Assembly (NCBI RefSeq): GCF_000787575.1
Contig: NW_012236515.1
Location: 157,842 to 221,841, forward strand
Reading direction: 5' to 3'
Source: Acytostelium subglobosum LB1
Lineage: Eukaryota > Evosea > Eumycetozoa > Acytosteliales > Acytosteliaceae
Length of the DNA: 64,000 nt
This document shows positions 35,085-44,821 of this stretch, piece by piece. The translations under genes and the position numbers were made by a program. How positions within the stretch are numbered: position 1 is the stretch's first letter; each line of letters opens with the position of its first letter. The notes below the pieces were generated by a model. The model was not told the origin of the DNA, ran no database searches, and saw nothing but the letters and a program-made list of their open reading frames with translations.

Positions 35085-36722
35085 TCAGTTGCCAAACCTG
35101 CCGCACAAAAATGAATTCGACTCTAAGTCGATGAATCTCCCACAGGAGTTGTATGCGTGGACACCTCCACGATTAATTTGTTGTGCGATCGAGAGGTTGG
35201 CATTGGCATGTGACACTTCCAACGTGACTCTATAGAATGGCTGCAAGACCTCAAAGAGGGTGCGCGCAAGTTCCCATTCATCCTTGCCAAGAGCGTACTC
35301 AGCGTATTCCTTTTGAGTGAAGACCCTCTCGAGGGTTGCGCGAATCGCCAATGCTCTTTCAAGGACCAAGTACTGACTGTTCCATCGTGTTACAACTATC
35401 ATCTTGGGTAGCTTGATCCTGTCTTTGTTTCCAAAAGGAATATAGTCACTGCATTAATCAAGTTAGCAATGCTGTGTAAGTGAGTGAATGATCCACGCAT
35501 GAACTTACAACTTGTAGCTCTCTCTTCTCTGGGGTGAACCTCTGATTGCAACAGCGATGCCATGCAGCTTGGAAAGAACAGTGCATGCCTCCAAACCTTT
35601 GATGAACTCCTGGACAACAAGGTTGACGATGTGGGCGGTGCATCCAATGTGGGACTCCAAGCCTTTGTAGGGAAGCTTGCGGGCATCCAATATCTCTTTC
35701 AAGGACTTGGAGAAGGTGAAGTTGTTACTGGCATTGTCACTAATGGTAGCAAGGCATCTGTCAGTGATGCAGTACCTCTGTAGTGTCATTGCAATGAAGA
35801 ATGCATCTGCAATGTTGAGGCCTTGGGTGAATGTAAAGTTAGTAACATATTCTACCTCTGCTCATTGTATCTCTCCAGTGGAGAGTGCACTTGTTGCCCG
35901 ATGATGATTGCAACAGGAGTGTGTTGTTGTTGCGGTTCGCTGTGCTTTGTTTCTGTTATTGTGTTACATACCAGAGTGTTTGCCATCAGAGGTTGTAATA
36001 TCAATCTTGGTCATCGTAAGGAGCACATTCCTGGGCTTGAATGTAGCATCAATCCAATGACACGTGATACCAATGAATCCAAGACAATTACGAGATGTCC
36101 AGCCATCAAGACAGAACGAGAGCAATGAATTGTTCGATTTGAAGTGATTGATCAACTTGCTAACCGCTGCTCCAAACATGCTGGTGAGTCGGACTCTGAC
36201 CGTGTCTGGCGATGGCAACGTTGCCAAAGGAGTATACAAGGCAGTATACATTTTGAAGCTGGGTTTCTCGACGAATGAGAAGGCTAGGTTGCAAGCAATG
36301 ATCATAGTCATCAGGTAATGTCTATCAAAGAGTTCATTATTATTAAATTGTTATGTTAGTTGGTTTCAGTGTCGACAATTAAGTAGGTAATGCTAGCAAT
36401 CGATTGATACATACTCATAGTCTGTTTGATTGAATGTTGCTATTGCATTCTGGGCATTCGATAACTTCTGCTTCTTCTTTTCATTCTTCTCACAAATGAC
36501 TCTGTCAACATTGTCCCAATCAATAAGACCTTTAGTCTCACTTCGGTGATCTGAACAGGATGTTAGACAATGAATCTTGGTAACTTTCAAACAGTTCGTA
36601 ACATACGTATATCTAAGTGTCTCCACCCGTTGCTGGTTGATCTGCCAGACTTGTTAGAGTCGTACTCCTCGCTATGAGGGCAGTAGTGGCATTTAGCGAG
36701 TGTAGTCTTCCCAATGATGAGT
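35085..36722 (-). pseudogene. BED-finger hAT transposase, 3'-truncated copy
   Basis: Exons can be joined in phase from an N-terminal BED-type finger (AKCHYCPHSEEYDSNKSGRS, then NGWRHLDI) through DHRSETKGLIDWDNVDRVIC to the RNase H-like core. The core reads FVEKPSFKMY, LSFCLDGWTSRNCLGFIGIT (first catalytic Asp), HSGLNIADAFF, TISDNASNN, IGCTAHIVNLVVQEFIKG and VVTRWNSQYLVLERAL. Introns use GTATGT or GTAAGT donors (for example the junction Y-E-H-Y-L near 36330-36412). After VSHANANLSIAQQ near 35,165 similarity to the family ends and the frame reads into unrelated sequence, so the insertion domain end and the hAT dimerisation domain are missing. No terminal inverted repeats or 8-bp target duplication were recognised. 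The 5' exon is uncertain. Confidence 0.65.
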
Positions 36723-37015
36723 CGTGGAATACACAATTATTCATTGTAATATAGATATTATCTGACCTATACTACCAAGATAAATAACTGAACTGTCACT
36801 TCAGTGAATTGTAATAGATACACCTGAATATTAACCTAATTAATGAATAGTTCAGTTACAGATCAAGGTTAATAACTATTCACCTGAACTTACGGAGCAT
36901 TGCCTGCAGTGTCTTTTTTGTCAAGATACCGGAACATGGCAGGGTCAGCGTCCTCAATATCATCGTCAGACAGGTCGTCCGAATCATCGTCTGACAGGTC
37001 ATCGCAATCGCTGTC
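36723..37015 (-). other. AT-rich spacer with an acidic ORF stub
   Basis: At 37013-36893 the minus strand encodes an acidic stretch (DLSDDDSDDLSDDDIEDADP, then MFRYLDKKDTAGNAP) ending in a GTAAGT donor. It could be the first coding exon of the hAT gene or the remains of another. No initiator ATG precedes it in frame, as the TAA of the polymerase extension lies just upstream. The rest (36735-36890) is AT-rich with imperfect short inverted repeats around TTCAGTTA/TAACTGAA. Confidence 0.35.
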
Positions 37016-37160
37016 TTAATCATTATATTTAGACACTGCTGCTTTGATATCCTGTTCACGCTCCTTTAGAATGCGATCAGTGATTGAATTTATCTTGTTG
37101 GTTAACTCTCCCTGGCTATTGATAAACAATTCCGTGCTGTCTTCCATTATATCCAGTAGT

Positions 37161-39116
37161 CTATATTTTAAACTCTCCTTCGCCTTGCCATATCCCAATG
37201 GCGAACGATCCAACTGGCTTGGTCATGTTCTTGACTCTGGCGTTGGGACAGTATCCCTCATATCGCAGGTCGCCACACACCTTGCCCAACTTGGGGTAAT
37301 CGATTGATTTCTTGCCTGTCTTCTGTGTCCATGGTTTGGTCGAGACGAATCCATCGGTGTGCACGCGCTTGATGCAGTCAATGTCGTCCTTTATTATCGT
37401 TCCGATCATCTTGCGACCACGGGAGATGATGAATGGCATGATGCGAGCGAATGGCGTGTCGAACATGTCGGTGTGGCAAGCTGATTTGATCATCGCGCTA
37501 CCATTGGCTGTTGGAGTAATGCGATCGATTGAGTAGTCCTCGTCGACGTTGATTTCGACGTGCTTGATCGTTCTCTGTCCATCGCTGGTTTCTATCACCT
37601 CTGCATCGCACTCCATGTTTGTGTAATGCTTGGTCTTGTTGCGCTTGGAGAGAGCGCCCCATAGACGTTGGTAGAGACACTTGCAGAGCTCTTCTAATCT
37701 AGATTTGGGCTCACACGCATCTATCCAGCCGAGAACCTGATCGATGTACTTGCCAAACAGGTCGGAGCCAAACTTCCTGCAGCTGCTGTCGTAGATGAGC
37801 GCATTGGCCTTCTTGCCGGTCTTCAGGTTGAATGTCAGTCCTAGCTCCTTGGCAAAGATGAGGTCGTAGTGAGTGTAGTAGTTGTTCTTGTTGATCTTGA
37901 AGGCACCATGAGTGCCATTGATGATGGCACGGTAGATACCAAATGGGATGGTCTTCATTGCGCTGAGCTCCTCGTCGGTCAGATGCTGGAAGTCGCCACA
38001 CTTGATTGGTATCATGAAGCCGCTGCTCCTCAAGATGGATGCATACATCCCAGCGACGTCATACTTGTAGAGAGCTCCTATATGTTGAATGGCCATCATC
38101 AATGGTCCATAGGCTGACTTCTTTATCCACTCGCCCTCCATCTGACCGATGGGCTCTGGTTTGACAGTCTTGTTGTACGAGAGGAACAGCTTGATCGCAG
38201 CCTTGTTGATGTTCTGCCCTGTAGTGTACATGTCGATGACTCCGTTAGTGTGTTCCTTGAGAGCGTCGGCGTCGGCCTTGAACGAGTCCAATGTCTCCTC
38301 CAGGGTCATGCCCGAGAGGATACGGATGTACTCGCACTTGTCTTGGTACTTGCGCCTTTTCTTGTCGATAAACTGTTGCAATGTGATGGTGCTGTACTCG
38401 CTGTCATCATAGAGCTGCACCTGCTCGCCTTTGAGATACTTGAATACGATTGGCTTGATGTAGACGTCCTTCTCGTTATATCGCGTGTATCTGATGCCCT
38501 TGCCGACATAGGTGCCTTCCTTGTCTCGTTTGTAATGACCATTGGTTAGTATTAGGTTGACCTCTCTGGTTGCTCTCGAGGCAGAGGCATAGCAATGATC
38601 ACCTTTAACGTTGATTCTGATGTTGAGTCTGTCCTCGAGTTCTGGGATCCGCTTGATCGAGACCTTCTGATCGACATTGAGGTCGAGGAACTTCTTGAGG
38701 CGTGATGGTTTGCCGAAGTGTTCTGTGACCTGCTCTGGGTAGGCGTCGTGGAGGCAGTAATAGAGGCAGTTATTCCATTTACCGTCGCAGCCGCCTGCCT
38801 TGCCCTTTGCTTGATGTACGTAGATGTAGAACGATTTAAATGTGTCAGGCTCTGGGATTGGTGCGCCATCGAACTCGTGAGGATCAAACATGATGATCGG
38901 CTCGCCTACCTTAGTGAACTTGCCCGATCGATACTGATGGTTGCCGTAGTCGAGCACGACCTCTATCCTTGCGTTGGCGCCGTATCGTTGGAGCGTGTTG
39001 CTGTCTCGCTGCGCGATTCATTCGATGTCTGCTCTTGTGTAGTTGCCTGTGAGCTTGATCTCAGTCACGCCCGTCTTCTTCAGTCTGCCGCCAATGTCTC
39101 TTGTTGATCTACTCAT
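37161..39116 (-). pseudogene. Polinton-type family B DNA polymerase with one internal stop
   Basis: A frame of 651 codons runs from ATG 39116 to 37161, interrupted once by TGA at 39020-39018, where the context (DIE, stop, IAQRDSN) suggests a former TGG. The N-terminal part has a W-N-N-C-L-Y-Y-C-L segment. Polymerase motif A is YKYDVAGMYASIL (near 38,040), motif B is KCLYQRLWG (near 37,680, occupying the place of K-x3-N-S-x-Y-G), and motif C is RVHTDGF (near 37,355, in place of Y-x-DTD-S). These variants fit the protein-primed polymerases of Polintons and polinton-like viruses, which copy linear DNA from a terminal protein. The reading frame may shift near 37,190 into an extension (37213-37016; LLDIMEDSTELFINSQGELT). 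A small zinc-finger gene lies 43 bp upstream on the same strand. Confidence 0.75.
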
Positions 39117-39159
39117 TCTATATATTAACATTGAGATGTTAGTTTATATCACTTTGAAC

Positions 39160-39330
39160 CTATTTGTTGGCCATCAACTGCTTGTGGATGTAGCCTTGCT
39201 TGTGTCGATTGAGATTGGTGCGACCGACCTCGAAGCCGCACTCGCATCTTACCTTTTGTTTGATGTAGGCCTTGTGACGCTCTCTGAACTCCGAGTTCTC
39301 GTCCCAATAGTACTCTTTGAATAATGACAT
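39160..39330 (-). CDS. Small zinc-finger protein of the Polinton-like element (56 aa)
   Basis: This short ORF (ATG 39330, TAG 39160) reads MSLFKEYYWDENSEFRERHK first and contains VRCECGFEVGRTNLNRHKQG then YIHKQL, a C-x-C...H...H finger. Stand-alone fingers with an x-C-x-C-G...N-x-x-R-H-x-x-x-x-x-H pattern are common in polinton-like viruses, virophages and large DNA viruses. It sits just upstream of the polymerase on the same strand, as a viral neighbour would. The frame is intact. Function is unknown; DNA or protein binding is the usual guess. Confidence 0.6.
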   Translation of the reverse strand: MSLFKEYYWDENSEFRERHKAYIKQKVRCECGFEVGRTNLNRHKQGYIHKQLMANK

Positions 39331-39563
39331 GTTATATCTGTTAGTTAGAGATAAATTGTTTAATTTGAATTTATTTATTTATTTGTTTATGAGTTTCCTA
39401 AATGGGACGAACAGATCCCACATCACCACCGCATAACTTTGATGCTCACTCAATTCATTATTCACAGCACAACAACATCAACAAATACTACAACAACAAA
39501 CAACAACAACAATAACTATCATCTCTTACTCACTGGTATCGCACGACATCCCAATCACCAAAG
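39331..39563. promoter_or_regulatory. Divergent spacer between the Polinton fragment and the Crinkler-like gene
   Basis: A 233-bp AT-rich stretch with CAACAA/ACAACA runs between 39470 and 39520 separates two divergent starts. Confidence 0.4.
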
Positions 39564-41835
39564 ATGTCACTTACTGATCAAACAAATGCCTCGGGTATTG
39601 CTGACATCTTGAAGCTTGCCCCCAATGCCCCTCGACGTCAGACACTCATTGGCTCCAACATTGATGGTCTTTATCTACTTGCCAATGGCCTTGCTGTGGA
39701 GAACATCACTCAAGACTATCCTACTATTGATGCTCCATTCGCCAGAATATTGTACGGTCTCCGTCCAGCACAGCAAGTTGCCCCAGCTCGTAAGTACAAA
39801 CAACATCGGCGCAATGTCTTCATTCAATACTAACATACACACTCAAGCCGGTGCTGCAGGAGGAGGTGGTGGCCAAGCGCGTAAGTAGAAGTGAGAGCGA
39901 GTGATGTTCGAAGGACTAACAATTGTTGTGAATATTCCAAGAACCAATCTTTCAACCCCACCTAATACAATTCAGTACCAATGGGTCTATCGGTGTTGTC
40001 GAGAGAAACAAGAAACATTTCTGGGTGGACAGACTCGATCAGTTCTCCCACTGCCTGGATCTCATCAAGAATGGGCAGTTGGTGTTGCTTGGAGCTCCAC
40101 GGTCATCAGGCAAGACCACAATAATCAACGATATATCCTTTGAGCTTCAAAGAGCCTCTATCCTCCCAATATAGCAAGTATCACATATATTCGTCCCTTC
40201 ACACATCATTAACACCTACTTACAGTATCGATCTGGAGAGAGCTTATGATTGGTCGAATCAAACAACATACTGGCAACGTTTGGTACAGGACATCTACAG
40301 ATCGATTGGATCGGCTGGTATCGAAACCTCCACAGCAACGCATGATCTACAAGAAGTGTTTAGCTTGGACAACCCCATCTGGAAGAATCAGCAGTACAGA
40401 CAGGCAGTGTTGATCTTTGATGAATTTGATCGCATTTACGCATCGAAATTCCAAGACACAAAGGACACAATCCTCGCCCAGCTGAGAGCCTGGAAGAGCT
40501 CACGTACAACGGCAAGGGGAAGCGCCTTACTCGTATGTTCTTCTGTAGGTCTCGGAGTACTTTAATACTAATATTCCCTTCAGAGCATTGTCGCAGTCGG
40601 AACATTTCGATCCACTATACAGAACGTCACACAGCAAGAATTGTCCCCATTCAACGTAAGCGAGGTCATTCCATACCACAATTTCACCCTAGAGCAAGTC
40701 AAGAAGCTCTATCAGATGTTCACCAATTGCAGAGGTGTCACAGTTGAGGAATCAATTGTGGAGAACATTTTCGAGATCACGAATGGACATGCAGGACTCG
40801 TCAACATGTGTGGAAGAGCACTGGATGAAGTGCTTCTGAGGGATGGTGATTCCGTCACTCTTGCTCAATGGCAGCGATTTTGCATCTATGGACTTCCACA
40901 GCGCATGCATTCCTACAAAACAGTGGACAGGATGGCAAAGTCTCTCTTGGTCGACGATGAGACACATGGCAAGCACCGCGAAGCACTTCGAAGGTTCATA
41001 ATATCTTACCCAGAGACACGACTTGCCGAAGGAGAGAGCACCAACTTTCTTCTCTCTGAAGGATTCCTCGTTCCAGTATACAAGTATGTTAATCGTTATG
41101 TACCAATAGAGCTTTAACTAACACACTAACACTTACAGAGAGGACCCCAACAACTTTGAACAATGTGCTCTTCAGTCCTCTCTTTTGAGGAGCTATTGCC
41201 TGAAGATCCTCCATGGTCACTCTCATCCTAAAGAGAGATTTCCACTCACTGGCAACCTCATTGACATTCCCAAACTCCTTGGCAATGATGTTCTTCACTT
41301 GTTCTCTGCTGTTGGACGAGACATCTCAACAAAGATGTTCAAAGGAGCAGGAAAGGATCTGAACGGTGTTGTGATTCCTCACGACTCCCCAGTCCCATCA
41401 GAATCCTTTTATCACTTTGAATTCTTCTCAGTCATCAATGCATGGATTCGCTCAGACTATCAAGCTAGGGAGACACTGCGCATCGCATCCTCAGTCTCTT
41501 CAGGGGCGAACAAGAAGGCTGATATGGTAATCAAATCAAAGGATCGATCATATGTCTTGGAGTTCGTGGCAAACACCAATCAAAAGGACTTTGAGGAGCA
41601 CTGCAAGAGGACTTCGACATACCAATCGTTCTTGGCTGCCAACCAAGCATGGGTCATTCACTTCACCCTGTCCGCTCACGACTACACTTTACCAACTGGG
41701 GAATCAAAGGTTGGTGTCATCACTGTCAGACACTCACCTTCGATGGACAACTGGATAATGGAGGTGACGAGAGATGCTCAAGAGTTGGTCCTGGACAATG
41801 ATACACAAGCCGAGGACCAACCTATGGAGCAATGA
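39564..41835 (+). CDS. Crinkler (CRN)-like P-loop NTPase with C-terminal PD-(D/E)XK-type domain
   Basis: Six exons (39564-39789, 39848-39880, 39942-40173, 40226-40532, 40584-41083, 41139-41835) give 664 aa in an exact frame. Intron 3 has a GC-AG boundary (GCAAGT donor). A 75-residue header is followed by a tiny Gly-rich exon, then a STAND/AAA-like NTPase with Walker A GAPRSSGKTT, Walker B AVLIFDEFD and a winged-helix-like region. The C-terminus has the restriction-endonuclease-like signature KKADMVIKSKDRSYVLEFVA, where the usual E-x-K reads E-F-V. NTPase plus REase-fold nuclease is the architecture described for Crinkler/RHS-type proteins, nuclear effectors or conflict-system proteins found in many eukaryotes. 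Whether it acts in defence, inter-amoeba conflict or as a selfish element is unknown. The family call is by architecture. Confidence 0.65.
39777..39834 (+). repeat. Conserved exon-end/intron block, copy A
   Basis: The end of exon 1 plus intron 1 of the Crinkler-like gene. It includes GTTGCCCCAGCTCGTAAG and the perfectly shared 19-mer ACATCGGCGCAATGTCTTC (39803-39821), followed by TTCAATACTAAC. Copy B lies in the opposed gene at 43737-43797. Confidence 0.9.
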
Positions 41836-41954
41836 GGAACCAATAAACACTCACCCCACCAACCACACTCGGTGAACACGGAAGTACGTGCTGAGTACTC
41901 TCCTGCTAACTCTCTCGGTCGTGCAAACTGTTACAGCGCTAACAGGTATCGAAA

Positions 41955-42053
41955 GTAGAATTGTAGTAGAATTACAAAAATAACCTCCTCAATTTAGAAT
42001 TAATTATTTTTATTATTTTGAACTTCTAAACTCTATTTCTACTACAATTCTAC
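41955..42053. repeat. Foldback element 1 (17-bp inverted arms)
   Basis: GTAGAATTGTAGTAGAA (41955-41971) and its exact complement (42037-42053) enclose a 65-nt AT-rich loop. Flanks carry GTATC/GATAC short inverted ends. Layout is that of a small MITE; no coding capacity. Confidence 0.85.
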
Positions 42054-42116
42054 ATTGATTAGACAGATACTCTTTTTCCAACGTGCTCACTGTTAAGGCG
42101 GTGACAGGTACTGAAA

Positions 42117-42215
42117 GTAGAATTGTAGTAGAATTAGGAAAATAACCTCCTCAATTTAGGATTAATTATTATTATTATTTTGAACTTTAAAACTCTATTT
42201 CTACTACAATTCTAC
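42117..42215. repeat. Foldback element 2 (same arms, 162 bp downstream)
   Basis: The same 17-bp arms lie at 42117-42133 and 42199-42215, around a loop nearly identical to that of element 1 (shared CCTCCTCAATTTAG). The two units are a tandem duplication with an offset of 162 bp, placed between the 3' ends of the two Crinkler-like genes. Confidence 0.85.
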
Positions 42216-42337
42216 ATTGTTGATACAGATACCTTTTTTAATTACTTTGAAGTACATAAAACTATAAAGAGAAGAATCTTGAAGTATGAAATGAAGCAGC
42301 GCCAGCTGCGGAATGTTGCGAAGCCAGCGGCCATGAG

Positions 42338-43957
42338 TTATCCACACACGTTTGGTAGTAATCCAACGCCATAGGATCCACGGAGAATGTTGGTGAAGTG
42401 TAATTCTCCAATCGCACTGAACGCCTTGATCATGCTGTCTTGGAAATGGGGGTAGAGCAACTCGAACTCATGCCAGTGCCACGGCTTCGTGAGGGAAGGG
42501 AAGAAAAGGAGATTGTCTGGAATGACGATGTTGGGCAAGTTCAAGAGGAGCTTCTTCATGTTGTAGAAGGACATATACATTGTGAAGTAGTCTTTCCTGG
42601 ATGTTCTCTCAAGATAAAGAATGCCCATCCTTCTGATATTCTCAATGGTGACTGGAACAGTGTCATTGTGGAGAATGGTGCTGAGCTGAATTGGAGCCTT
42701 TGTGATCGCAAAGATGCAGATGCTGTGCTTGGTCTCGTCCGACAAAGGATGTTCATAGTGATTGAGTCGTAGCACACTGCTGAATAGGCATGTGGACTCT
42801 GAATGCATGCACGGAGCAAGTATGTGATGTCTCGGGGAATGTATCCAGTATCTCTGAGAGCTATTTCAAAGTTGTGGCTATCCTCAGCAATGATTGCTGT
42901 GATGGCGTCACAACCAGGCAACGTTGAGTGATATTGAATGAATGAGTTACATGACTCTCTGTTCAGTGGTGAGAGATGGATGATTTCATTGGTATACTCT
43001 GTCGTGAGGAAGGTGATGTCTCTATAGATGTTCCAGTGGAACATGTAGGTGCCAATCACCATCAGCATTTCTTGAAAGAGGCTTTGCCATTGTCGTAGGA
43101 CTCTCCTGTTGCTTGACAGTAATCATCGATATAATGTTGATACTCGTCAATGTGGATGATGACACACTTGACCGAAAGGTGAGAGACAGAGTCGTAATTG
43201 GGGATGATGGTGTTCAAAACGGTGGAGAGGTGAAAGTCTAGACATGGCCACCATTAATGAAGTCGTCCAGCTTGTCGTACACCATTTTGCCAAACAATTT
43301 GTGTTGATAGATGCCGCTTGCCAAGGCAACGCGAGTACCAATTCGCAGAGATGGTACATGCTTTCCTGGCCAGTCGAGGTCGGTTTGGAATGCAGATACT
43401 TTCTTGAGGTCGATGTGTAGGTAGATTGGTGATAGCATTGCCTGTATGAACTTCTGATCATCGGATTGCTCGAGGTAGTTGAGAGGAATGGTAGAGACCT
43501 CCAGTGCTGCTCTTGTTTTACCAATTCCAGAGCCACCCGTAATAAGAACAAAGTGATGATGATGTAACTCGGGCGAACGTTGAGTCGCTTGTTCATAGTT
43601 GCTGTATGCAATGCCAGCAATCATGTTGAGAAAGTCAACTCGATCAACAAAAGGGTAATTGACGACAACAGACGACTTGGGCTTGTTTGTAAAGGGTCCA
43701 CACTCATAGGGTATGTTGGGCCCTGTATGTTGTTAGGTTAGTATTGAACGAAGACATTGCGCCGATGTAGTTTGTAATCGCTTACGAGCTTGGGCAACAG
43801 GTTTGACAGGTGAGGTGAGCTTCGTAATATCGCCAACTGCCAGCGTGTTGTCTGTAAACACTGAAAGGATTGATTCATCGGTATTGACACGTTGTTGATC
43901 CATCGTTTGGGACAGTGGGACGGCCACATTGTCCGGCACTCCAGCTTTCTTCTCCAT
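42338..43957 (-). pseudogene. Second Crinkler-like NTPase gene, frameshifted
   Basis: Exon 1 (43957-43786) encodes a 57-residue header unrelated in sequence to that of the opposed gene, but ending at the same C|GTAAG splice. Exon 2 starts at 43722 and carries Walker A ITGGSGIGKTRAALE and, after a frame change, Walker B VKCVIIHIDEYQHYI. At least three one-base shifts are needed to follow the coding signal (near 43,245, 43,115 and 42,750). The last frame ends at 42338. The C-terminal part (KDYFTMYMSFYNMKKLLLNL, then FFPSLTKPWHWHEFELLYPH) does not show a clear nuclease signature. Either the gene is decayed or the assembly has errors; three shifts in 1.4 kb favour decay. It converges on the intact copy. 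Confidence 0.65.
43737..43797 (-). repeat. Conserved exon-end/intron block, copy B
   Basis: Reverse-strand match to 39777-39834: GTTGCCCAAGCTCGTAAG at the splice donor, the 19-mer complement at 43750-43768, then TTCAATACTAAC with one A/G change between. The flanking exons are otherwise dissimilar. Confidence 0.9.
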
Positions 43958-44281
43958 GATATAGGTATAAGGTGACGAAGAGATAATAGTTCTAATTGTT
44001 GTTGTTGTTGTTGTTGTTGTTTTGAGAATTTAATTTAATTTGTGAGTTGGTGAAGATCACCCCCTTGTTTGGAAGCAAGTTGTGGGGATTTAATTAGTAG
44101 TAATTTAATTTAATTTAATTAGTAATTGGTATTAATTAAGCCACGAACTCTTACGAGAAAGTCGACTCGAAGGTGGCTCCAAGGAGCGGAGACCCGGCTG
44201 GTTGAGTTCAAAGAAGAGAGAAGTGCCAGTGCAACGCGCTGGTTATCGTGCTGTCGAGCATCCCAGACTGTTTATTGTATG
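43958..44281. other. Spacer upstream of the second Crinkler-like gene
   Basis: It contains a (GTT)n run at about 43998-44021 and an AT-rich TTTAATT repeat near 44030-44120, then a GC-richer stretch at 44140-44270 in which no ORF or tRNA could be recognised. Confidence 0.4.
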
Positions 44282-44638
44282 TCATGATTGTCCCATGCTC
44301 AGATGCTGCCCTTGTCGTCCCTCATAGCGCAGGTCGCCGCACTCCTTGCCCAACTTGCCAGTCTTGACAGTCCAGGGCTTTGTCGAGACGAATCCATCAG
44401 TGTGCACGCGCTTGATGCAGTCAATGTCGTCCTTTATTATCGTTCCAATCATCTGGTGACCACAAGAGATGATGAATGGCATGATGCGTGCGAATGGAGT
44501 GTAGAATGTGTCGAGGTTGTTGATCGACTTGCCGTCGCTGATGAGGTTGAATGTAAGACCTAGCTCCTGCGCAAAGGTGAGGTCGTAGTGAGTTTTATAG
44601 TTGTGCTCGCTGGGTCTGAATGCTCTGTGCTCACCTTT
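44282..44638 (-). pseudogene. Deleted relic of a second Polinton-type DNA polymerase
   Basis: The minus strand encodes THYDLTFAQELGLTFNL, then after about a dozen unrelated residues TPFARIMPFIISCGHQMIGT and RVHTDGFVSTKPW, ending near GDLRYEG. These blocks match the polymerase at 37.2-39.1 kb closely, but the roughly 120 residues between them (including motif B) are deleted. Motif C is retained. The ORF extends upstream to 44821 in unrelated sequence. Not functional. Confidence 0.75.
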
Positions 44639-44821
44639 GATCACTTGAAGTGTCGGTCCTACCTTGAACCATATCCGACTAGATGTGTTGGTAAGCAAAC
44701 CTATATGAATGAATGAATGAACAATTGGTATACAGTATCGAGCTAACAATATATCTATTATGACACGTGGGCCAAATGATTCAATATTGTTGTTGGATGA
44801 GAAGGTTCCAGAAGTTGACAA

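Noticed and set aside
41955-42215. Repeats read as a CRISPR array
   Set aside because: Only two long inverted-arm units, no spacer-repeat periodicity, eukaryotic genome.
43232-43250. A 14-nt GT...AG intron that would restore the frame of the broken Crinkler-like gene
   Set aside because: Far shorter than any plausible spliceosomal intron; other introns here are 49 nt or longer.
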